Assembly: GCA_958450365.1 (NCBI GenBank) | Contig: CAUEEP010000743.1 | Coordinates: 9,197,415-9,261,414 of the forward strand | Direction of reading: 5' to 3' | Source: Mesorhabditis belari | Taxonomy: Eukaryota > Nematoda > Chromadorea > Rhabditida > Rhabditidae | Length of the DNA: 64,000 bases | Part shown: positions 48,511-59,700 of the stretch, piece by piece | How positions within the stretch are numbered: the first letter of the stretch is position 1 | Layout: every line of letters starts with the position of its first letter | Translations under genes and position numbers: made by a program | The notes under the pieces: model-generated | Database searches by the model: none | What the model was told of the DNA's origin: nothing | What the model saw: only the letters and a program-made list of their open reading frames with translations

Positions 48511-51500
48511 CAGATTTCTTTAAAACCTCACCTAAAACCAACTTTCCTCTTTAATGTTGAAAATAAAAGACGAAAAATATTTTCCATTCCATTTCCCCAT
48601 TCTTCAGAGATTCTTTGACCTTCCCCTTTTTTTCTAAAAATCCGCCACTTCTACAAACACAATTCTCCTGTAAATAGTCTCTTTTCTTTCAATTTTTCAC
48701 AAATCTTGTGATAATTTTACTTTACATTGTTTTCTTGTTTCCCAACATATTATAATAATCTCTTCTTTTTAGCCGATTTTCTATAAAAACTATTTTTACA
48801 ATAACAATACAATTACAATCTTTCTCTTTCCTCGATCTCGTGACTGGATTCGAGGTGAGCTAGTCGAGAAATGCGTTTGCATTTTGCGTTTTGCAAAAGT
48901 GCATAAAATTAATCACCTCATTCATTTGATTGCTTCTAGTTTTGGAAAAAGATTAAGCGACTTTCAAATTAGAATGTTCTTCTCGTTGAATTTTGAATGA
49001 CTTTCAAATTAGAATGTTCTTCTCGTTCATTTGATTGCTTCTAGTTTTGGGAAAAGATTGAGTGACTTTCAAATTCGAATGTTCTTCGCGTTTTCGAAAA
49101 TCTCTCCATCTTCTATCAGACTCTTTTGCTTGTGAGAATTTTTAGAGTCAAAATTTACGATAGTTTTCAAAATTTTACACATTTTTCAAGCATTCCCAAG
49201 TAATCCTTTGAGTCACGGAAAAGCATAAAAATACTGAAATGAACTTGTGGAAATGTTGATTAGTTTTCGACGCCGTTTTTCTCGATCTTCTTACAGGTAT
49301 ACAAAAGAAATTGCACTTTTTTAAAAGCCAAATTTGATGAGGATTCTTTTCAAATCAATCGTAAGTCGATCCAATGCTTGTACCTCGAGATATAAGCCGT
49401 CAAGCTTGACTTCTGTAGGTAAGTAGTTGACCAGCTTCTGGTAGGTAGTTGACTAGCTTCTGGTAAGTAGTTGACCAGGTTATGTTGGTAAACAACTTAA
49501 AACAAATCAAATTATAGTCAATTATTTGTCCAAAAAACTTATAAAGATAAAAGAAAGATTTCTTTATATGTTTTTAATCAAAAACATTGATAATCTTTAG
49601 AAAAAAACTAGAAATCCGAGCACATAGATCTCATGTTTTCCCAGAGCCACACTCTCAACCATTAAGCTTTTTTTTTATTGCCTCAAAAATGCACCCATTC
49701 ATTTTTAGCACTTTCCCCCCTCGCCCAAACTATAAATATCCCCCCATTTTGGGAGTACTCGATGACCCAAATTCCCCATTTCTTCGCCCCACCTTTTCCC
49801 ACTTTTCCCACTTTTCCTTTGCCAGTTCCTCGTTCGATCTCTGGGAATCTCTCCTTTCTCATCCATTTTTTTCTCGATTTCAAACCTTTATCAACCTTTT
49901 TTTCAGCAGTTCTTTGATCTATCTTTTTGCCAAGTTTTCTCAAATCTCTATTTTCCCTTTTTTCGATTAAAAAACGTGCCATTTTTGTCATTTCGATGTT
50001 AAGCTTTCCTCCCCTGTCTGCTAATCTTTGGTGTCACTTTGAAAATCACTTTTTTTTGGCTTGTTTTTATGAAATAGAATGTCGGGGATTAGGGTTCTCT
50101 TTGCAGAATACAGAATATTAGGATGAATTCAGTATTAATATAGGCAGATGAATGCTTTTTCCGGTTGGTAGCCAGGTCTTGACCAGCCCAACCCTAGCTT
50201 TACTGCAATCCTGACTCACAAAGAAGCCCTGAGTTCGTCAGAAGCAAAGCCTGGACCTGGCTTCTGGCTGGTTTTGACCCTGTCCAACCCTAGCCTTACC
50301 CTGTGACCTAAAGCTGGCCATAACCCTAGACTAGCCGGTACTTTTCTTTCTAGACTTTTCTAAACGAGACTTTACTAGGCAAAGCCTGAGCACCACAGAT
50401 AAGCTGAATATTCTAATGTATTTGGTTTTCAATTCTGCAATAACTTCTGCAACCATCAAACAAGATCATTAGGATACTGCTACTTTATCGACAAAAGTTC
50501 CTTACCTAAGTTCAAGTTCAAGCTCAAGTTTCTTCGCGGAGCACTCAATTCGTAGCAGATTGTTTATCCGAAAAAGTTTCATTTTCCCATTCTTTCCCTT
50601 ATTTCTCCGATTCTCCCAGATTCTTCTTCTTTCTGACCCTACTACGTGCTAATTCCCCCCCGTTTTTCACGGGTTTCCGAATTTTTTTTATCTCGATCAT
50701 TCTCTTTTTTCCTTTTTGCTGATAATTCCCGGACAAAGTCACATGGATCGCTTTTTCTATTAAATCACTTTTTTCTTAGTTTGCAAAATAGACAAAACTT
50801 TTCTTCTTTCCTTCTGCCCTTCTTCCCTTCTTCCCTTCTTCCCTTCTTTCCTTCTTCCCTTCCTCCCCTCTTTCCTTCTTTCCTTCTTTCTTTCTTCCCT
50901 TCTTTCCTTTTTCGTGGAAAACAAGCCGACTATTATTCACCATTTTTCCTCAGCTTTCCCATGAAGTTTTACAAAAAAAAAAACTTTCAAAAATTCTTGA
51001 ACTCAATTTTTCATTTATTTTCTTTTTCTACAAAACTTCTTCTTCAAATCAAAAGGAAACTTTTAAACTATGAATAAACTATGAATAAACTATGAATAAA
51101 CTATGAATAAACTATGAATAAACTATGAATAAACTATGAATAAACTATGAATAAACTATGAATAAACTATGAATAAACTATCAATAAACTATCAATAAAC
51201 TATCAATAAACTATCAATAAACTATCAATAAACTATCAATAAACTATCAATAAACTATCAATAAACTATCAATAAACTATCAATAAACTATCAATAAACT
51301 ATCAATAAACTATGAATAAACTATGAATAAACTATGAATAAACTATCAATAAACTATCAATAAACTATCAATAAACTATCAATAAACTATCAATAAACTA
51401 TCAATAAACTCTTTTTTAAATATCTTTATCTATCATTTTTCTTTACTTTCAAAGATTTTGAGGCTAAAATTGATTTAAAATATTTGTACAATTTGTAATT

Positions 51501-54500
51501 ATCCATCAATTTTCTAGACTCTCGATTGGCCAAGACACAAGACAAAGTGTTGTCAATTTGTCGAAACGCGCAAAGGAAACGGTCGATTCTCACCGCAATT
51601 GGTCGGCAGGTAAATTCATCACTCAAAACTACATCAATCACATTTTTCTTTTTATCGACTATCATTTAGCTATTTGCATTTGTTCTCCATTACTGACTCA
51701 TTCATATTCATTCATATAAATCTACTGAATGAGTCTTTTCTCTCAAAGAAAAAAAAACCCCTCACCTGTCCCATATAAAACCAAGGAAATTTTGTTTTTA
51801 AAAATTGTCTTTATGAAAAACGATTTTTCTTTTTTTTGCAGATTGTGTTCCAATGAGTTTATTGATTTTTTTTGGGAGTGGGACAAATGCGACCTTTTTT
51901 TTGCGCACCCGGACATTTACGCACCTTTTTTTCCGCACCTTGCCCATTAGCGCACCTTTTTTCGCGTTTTAAAAAGCTCTAAAAAGCTAATATTAACCAA
52001 TTTCTATTCCAAAAGTTGTTTTTCTAGGTAATTTTAGGGTGTCGAATTCAAATTTTGACATAACAGAGCGTGTGGAAACAAACGGACGGAGTTATACAAA
52101 GAGAAAAATCGACAATTTTCTGTAATTTGATCTAGTCGCTTTGTCTTTCAAATTGGTTCCCCGCACGCTCTGTTATGTCAAAAATTGAATTCGACACCCT
52201 CAAATTACCTAGAAAAACAACTTCTGGAATAGAAATTGATTAATATTAGCTTTTTAGAGCTTTTTTAAAACGCGAAAAAAGGTGCGCTAATGGGCAAGGT
52301 GCGCAAATGTCCGGGTGCGCAAAAAAAAAGGTTGCATTTGTCCCAATCCCGATTTTTTTGATGTTGTTTTTACTCGTAAAGAGTAGACAAAGAGAAATCT
52401 AATTCTATAGATTACTTTTTACATAATTCCTATTTCTATTTCCATTTCCAGTTGGTCATCCGGTCACTTCTCGGCGATCAGCCTCGACAGCGTCGCGTCT
52501 AACTCTGTTGAGAATTTACCGACGCTTACAGTAAGGTTTTAAGTACGGTATTTTATCTCCTAGCTCATCTGGTTATTTGTTATCATTGTTATCATTGTAG
52601 AACGTACTACATTGTACTATTCAGAAAGCTACGAAAGAAAACGAAAGCATTGTACTTTCGTTCTCTTTCTCTCAGGCTTTCGTTTTCTTTCGTAGCTTAC
52701 TGAATAGTACAATGTAGTACGTTGTACAATGTACGTTGTATGATAATGATCTACAAACCCTTTTCATTGTATTTGTCCTGTCAAATTTGAGTAATAAAAA
52801 ATGAGGCAATGTAGTGTAAACAGTGCTTACAGTAATCCAGAGAATTTATCGAGTCACCAATGATTATTAGATTAAAGCTATTTATCTATAACTATTTACA
52901 ATAAATGCACTAAGGTAATCAGTACTAGAGTGAACCAGGAACTAGAAATACCAAACCACTATTCCATTGTTCACTATTCCATTGTCCATTATCAGCGACA
53001 GACTTTCGAAAGATTTATCGCGGTTTATTTTCACGCAAACAGAACTTTAACACATAAAGGAAAAGTTTTCTCTATGTTCTCTATGTTTGCAAAGAGAAAT
53101 CAAAGACCTATGTCTTACGAGGACCGACCCTTGCACCTAAAATAGTCGATCAAGAGGAGGAGAAAGAATCTGATACACGAAATTCTAGCCTAAACTTGTG
53201 CACTAAATTCTAGCCTAAACTTGCAACAGAAACTATTCAGAGAGCTACGAAAGAAAAAACAAAAACCTTTATCTATAAACCCTTTTCATTTCTAGACTCT
53301 GATGAATCCGGGATCGTCATCCTCTTCTTCATCAAGAGGCCTCCCTCCTCCTCAACACCCACACAATCATCCACATCCCGATTTCTCAGCTCGTAAGTTT
53401 CATAAAATAAAATAAAATCGTTTTTTTAAACTTCTAAAACCAATTCTCTTCTAGCTCCACCAATCTCAATCCGAGAAATGGTCGAACAACAAGCCAACCT
53501 CCAAGCATCACTCAACTCCGGACTGGTGAGTGAACTGTAGAACTGTAGAGGCTGTTTTACTGTAGAACTGTGAAGAGGTAGAACTGTAGAACTGTGGAGA
53601 GGCTACTCTTGAACTCCTATTGCATCGAATTAACTGATCTATCCCATTTTCAGCTTGATCAAATCGCCGCCAGTTTGGCTGCTGCAAACCCTACCATTTC
53701 ATTGGGGCTGGCCCCCGCACCGCCGAGTGGTCTCCCCGCTCCCCAGCCAATGAAAATCGACAATCACATGGCTTCACTTTTCTCACTTCTTCAAGCAAGA
53801 TCGAATTCGTCGTTCATGTGTCAACCAACATTGCAATCGATCAATCAACCATTGAACCAAGCGAATCTTCTTGCTGCTTTACAGGTTGGATTGACTGTAC
53901 CTTTCCTGGTAATATAAAACCCTCGAATTCCAGGCGCTCACCACCCCATCCACCCAATCGGCTCCACCCCCACCCCTCATCGGTTCAGCACTGCCAATCG
54001 CTCTTCAAAAAGCCATCGAAAGACAACAACGAGAACAACAAGAAATTCAATTCCAACCACAACAGCAACAGCAGCAACAACAACAACAACAACAACAGCA
54101 ACAGCAACAACAACAACAACAACAACAGCAACAACAACAACAACAGCAACAAATATTGTTGGAGGAACAAGTAATACAAAAGAAACTACAGTAAACATTG
54201 CCTTTTCAGCAACGAATACAGCAACTTCAACAAGCACAACAAGCTGAGGAAAGAGCCAGGGTTTGTTTTAAAAAAAATAATACCAATATACAGCATATTA
54301 AGTGGAAGCATTCAATTTTAAAGATTTTAAAGATAATCTTTTTTTTCCAGATTGAAGGACAAGTCGAGGTTGAGAGGATGTTCATCGACAGACAAAGGAA
54401 ATTCAGTGTAAGTTTTGACTCAAGAGTTTAGGCAAAACTTTTTCCATTTAAATCTTTGCAGGCATCAAGCGACGGCTCTCGCATCTCAATTCCCCATCCC

Positions 54501-56692
54501 TCATCACTGATCGGATCATCGCCACCGGGTAGGTCGTTTTAAAGCTCTTCAAATTCATCGTACATTTGTAAAAGCAAATTAATCTTGATTACCGTATTCT
54601 CTCTAATAGTAGTGCGCACTACTATTTTTTGAACCCCCTCCTGGACCGCAATACTATTAGAGTGCAGTACTATTAAAGAGTTTTATCATTTACCAAAGTA
54701 AGACAGATATAAGACAGATATAAGACAGATATTTGTTCCAAAAATTCTTGCCATTCTTTCACGTACTCCTTTGGCTCCTTTTCAAATACAGTTGTGGGCT
54801 GGCGAGTTGGTAATTTGTGTCTTGACAAACAACAAAAAGATGTTTTTGCACTTTGCACAACAATTTTAGATTTTTTTGCTAACTTTTTCATGTGAAGAAT
54901 AGTTAATAAATGAATAAAAAAAGCCTCACTTTTGCTTGCTTGAATAGCTTTAGAATTTCACATAAACATAAAGTCGAAAAGGTTTAGATGAAAAAGAAGC
55001 AAACAGAAATTCAAATTTTCGGGAGTGCACTACTATTTTTTCAACCCCTCCTGGACCGCAATACTATTAGAGAGTGCAATACTATTAAAGAGTGCACCTC
55101 TATTAGAGAGAATATGGTAATATTGTAATAACACTTTCGAAAAGGCATCTAGTTTAGAAAACTAACACTTAACTCAATATTGGTCATAGTTCGAGCGAAG
55201 ATCCTTAGCGCAATTGAACACCACTTCTAAATTCTATCAACGTATAGCCTTGAACTGTAGCATTTCTCAGTGCTCAACTAAAATCTCGGCTTTTCCTGAT
55301 ATTTTTGCTATTCCGTGACGTTTTTCACATTTTCCCTTTCAGAATATCTCATCGTGTTGATCGATGAACATTCCCTTTTTCTCTCTTTTCCCTTTCCCCA
55401 ACACTACTCCCTAGCTTTCCTCAAAAAATGTCCAAAATGCACGTTGTATTCTCTTCTTTTCCCACAAAACACCAAAAATCTCATTGCTCATCTAAAAAAT
55501 TTTCTAAAATCAAGGAAACCCTAGAAAATAGAAAGTCCCTGTGAACTAGAAAAAGTATAAAATTTACAACTCTGAAAATCTAGAAGATCTTCTCTCTTAA
55601 TCTTCTCTCTTAATATTGACTTTTCTAGAATCTAGAACTCATTACTATTACTCTTTTGACTAAGCATTTCATGCTAATCTTATAGAAAAACTTTAAAATA
55701 AACCAAAGTTCCAAAGAGACAACAAAAATCTTTGAAAATGAACGATTCTTTTAGAGGCATTACTTGGAAATCCTTTCTGTTGTTTTCCCCTTTTCCCGTT
55801 ATTCCCGTTCACTTCACCACTTTACGTGCTTGACAAAAAAGTGTGCACTTTTTTTGTTGCTTACTCAAATTGTTTGAGTTGACCACAACATGATTCAATC
55901 TCTCTTGTTTTCTACAAACAAAAAAAAACCCTCAAAAAACAGATCGCTTTACACAAAAACAAGCTAAAAGATCAGTCATCATCTTCTTCGAGCAATTTGA
56001 GAACTGAAACTGTCTATAAATCTCGAATAAAGATGAACTTTGGACCAAATGGAAGACTCAATGTTTGAGCCGAAAATTCCCAAAATTCCCCCCAACGAAT
56101 CCGTGCCAATGCATCATTTACGTGCTTCACACACACAAAAATATCCGGGCGAGGTCTTTGAGAGCTCACTTCTTCCACTTCTCTTTCCCTTTTTTCTTTT
56201 TTGACTACTCCAAAAAAAATTTTTAGTTCCTCTCATGAGTTTCCCCCTTTTGTTTTTTTTGTTTTCGTTTTTCTCCGCCTAGAACTTTGCACGTCCAATT
56301 TCCCTTGAATTCTGAAAGAAACAAGGGAAACAAGAGAGTTGTTTATGAGCAAAAACTTAATCCACCATATTTTTCAGCAAAGAATAGCAGTTACACTACT
56401 GGACAATGAAATATAATATTTGAAAAACGATCGTCACTTTCGCGCGTCTATAACTCTCTTGTCTTTATCGTATTTCTAAATATTAATATTACCATTGTGT
56501 AGCCCTTGAAAAGAGCTTTCAGAAAATGCATAACACTAATAGTTTAAACTCAAAGACAAGGGAGTTACAGACGCGCGAAAGTGACGATTGTTTTTCAAAT
56601 ATCATATTTCATTGTCCAGTACTGTATATTGATGCCGTAGAAAAGTTTAATTTAGTAAGACAAGCTGTGAAGCTTACTTGGCTTACAATAGC

Positions 56693-56727
<35 letters not shown>

Positions 56728-59700
56728 GGCTTACTCTAAACGCATGAAAGTTTAATATAAATACACAGGATCTGGTACAATATCTAGCTATCTAGATTTC
56801 TAAAATGGAAAAGATTCGTGCGAACTTTAACCTTGTTCAAATAGGAAAGCTCTGAGCACTGTTGGAAAAGTGTAAATTTTTCCCAATTCTGTCCTATCTT
56901 CCCCCGAAAATCATCACCTTACATTCCACCCACTCCCCGAAAACCGCAAAATTTCCACGTAAACTCTCTCTCTCTCTCTCTCTCAGCTAATCACCCCAGC
57001 AAAGGAAAAAATTTTGTGCAAAAAATTCCTCGAATGTTGCACGTCTTTTTTGTGTGTCGGCGTGAAATCGGAGATTTTTCTCGTCGGGGCAAATTGGTGA
57101 ACATTTGCGGTGGAGAGGAAAAAGAAAACAAAGAAAAACACGGAGAACTTTGAAATGATCATGAACACTCAAAAGATTCGTGACTAAGTGAATGTTTTTT
57201 TTTTGGGACAGATAACACTGGGAAATGTCTAGTGGGGAATTAGAAATGAGGGGCGATTTAAATGCAAACTTCTTCAAAGTCTAGCCATGCGAAAAGATCT
57301 TCAAAGTCTTAATATTCTAATTTGATTCGTAACTGAACTCATTAGTACTTAAAACTGACCTAAACTGAATACTTTTACCTTTGGAATTCTGCGAAAAAAG
57401 AAATCCCGAGTGATCTCTAGATCTCGCTCTGAATCCAACTCTGAATCCAGCTTCGAGTGACATGACTAGACTTTAAAATAGTCACATGATGATTTTGAAC
57501 AAGGAAACTTAGCCTTCAATTTCAGCCATATCCCAACACAACTTCACAAACCACTCCTCCACTGTGCCCACCCTCGATCAATCCCATCTCGCCTCATCAG
57601 CTGTAGCCTCTTCATCAATCTCTTCACAACCCGTCGCTTCATCGTCGATCTCATTGCAACAATTGGCAGCCACTGGTTCGTTTCCTACAAAGATTCACTG
57701 TAACCCTTTACCCCTTCAGCCTCTTCCCACCGTCCACTTGGCCTTCATCCACTTCATCCATCATCAAGTGTCTCAATTCGTCCATCCACTTCATCCACTC
57801 CGTCTTCGGTCACTCTTCAACCGATCATATCGGCTCTTTCAAATAAGACGCTCAGCCAGGACGACGACGACGAGATACAGGTGGAGACTTTTAAACTCTT
57901 TGCCTACTTTAGCTCAACAAAGCACTAAATGCAAAGCAACAGCTTTTTAAGCTATAAACTAAGCACAGTTGTAAACGAATCCCCCTTTCTCTAGATAGTT
58001 GCGGGCAGCTCCTCCGGCGATTCCACTTCACAATCGAGCTTTTGCCCGTCTCGTGGTTGTCGCAAACGGGCTCAAGGCAGCGATCGACCGGCAAAACCGA
58101 AAATCGATCATTCGAGGAATATTCTCTACAAGGTAATCAACAGTTTTTCTCTTTTCTATCCAACTTTTAGACAACCATGCAAGAACACCAGAAACATTTG
58201 TTGAACAAGGGCCTTGTGCTGAACACTCATCAATCGATGATCATGAGGCTACGGGTGGGTAAATAAAGCAAATTTTATAAGTTGCGTTGAAATGCTTATT
58301 TTTAAAATTCAACTTCAGTATATCGCCGAGCATGTGATCCGAGCGTTGAACGAGTTCGGCTGGGCTGTTGTCGATAATTTCCTTGGTTCCGAACAGTGCA
58401 AATTCACGTACAAGTGAGTAACTAAATTATTTAATCAAAATAAAAATTGAATATATAATTAAATTCTTATAAATTATATAAATTGCTCAAATTGCAGAGA
58501 AATCGAGCGCTTGTATGATCGAGGTCTTTTTACGGCGGGACAGGTGGCCGATGGGAAAAGTCGAGATGGAGATCATATTCGAGATATTCGATCAGATTAT
58601 GTGGGTTTACAAGAAGATTCCTTTTTTGATTACTTACCCAAGCGTTATCGTTTTTCAAAAGAAATCTTTAGATCTACTGGTTCGACGGATCGGATCGACG
58701 AGCCGAGGACGCGGCCACCGTTCGGCTTCTCGTTTCGATGATCGACTCGGTGATTCTTCATTTCAACAAACGCATTCCGCCGTACACGATCGCCGGACGG
58801 AGTCGAGTGAGTTACCTGAACGGAATTCACATTGATAAAACCTTTAGTTTTGATATGTTCTTTAATTTCAAAACTTTAGGCAATGATCGCAATCTATCCG
58901 GGCAACGGCACTCGCTACGTGTAAGTTAAATAATTTACACAATAGCACAATACAATAATTCACATATTAAAAAAACACTAAATCAACTCACACAACTATT
59001 TACTCCCTTGCTTGATTGGAGGCAACTATTCAGGATGTTTCGAGGCACGATGGCCAGACCTAAAGCACTGTATTACAAAAAGAATAAATAACCCTAACAA
59101 AAATAGATTCTTTTTCAGAAAACATGTGGACAATCCGATGAAAGACGGCAGATGCATCACGACGATCTACTACTGTAATGAGAACTGGGATGTTGATAGG
59201 GTGAGCAAAATCTTTTATCCAAGATTTAAATTCAATTTTACAGAACGGTGGAGCCCTTCGTCTCTATCCGGAAACCTCGGAAGTGCCAATGGATGTCGAC
59301 CCGAAAGCGGATCGTTTAGTTTTCTTTTGGTCGGATCGTCGAAATCCGCACGAAGTGATGCCCGTCTACAGACATCGGTATGCAAAAATCAATACTCTCG
59401 TAACTGTGTACTGTATTACGTAGATCAAAGTTATCAGCACAAAATTTCAGCTTCGCTATCACAATCTGGTACATGGATAAAGAGGAACGCCAGGACGCTT
59501 TGGAGAGAATGCAACACTCGGACACAGAACATGAAGGAAGATTGAGAATTGAAAGTGGAGATGTGGAAGTGGAAAAGAAAAGAAGTCCACCGATCGATGC
59601 ACATCTATCGAAAGATATACCTAGAACGAAACCATTCCGAAATGCATATCCAAATAGAACATCTCGTGGTGATGGTGGGTATTAAGAGCACAGAAAATTA

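Larger units (their letters stand above)
34747..51517 (+). other. 16.8-kb first intron of egl-9
   Basis: Donor CAG|gtttgat at 34747 and acceptor tttctag at 51517 join codons for HQ and TL in phase 0, inside the MYND finger. The intron is 16,771 bases, while nearly all others in the window are under 100. It contains no convincing gene: only repeats, a LINE remnant, palindromes and local duplications. The lone reading frame MDDSDLVTRSSAAPGNLLQT at 43883 looks codon-biased but lacks a usable donor. Confidence 0.8.

Noticed and set aside
48084..48511. CRISPR-like array
   Set aside because: Tetranucleotide microsatellite in a eukaryotic genome, with no spacers of constant length.
49587..50121. 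Frames of 79-127 codons rich in P, F and S
   Set aside because: Same pyrimidine bias; both strands are open over the same bases.
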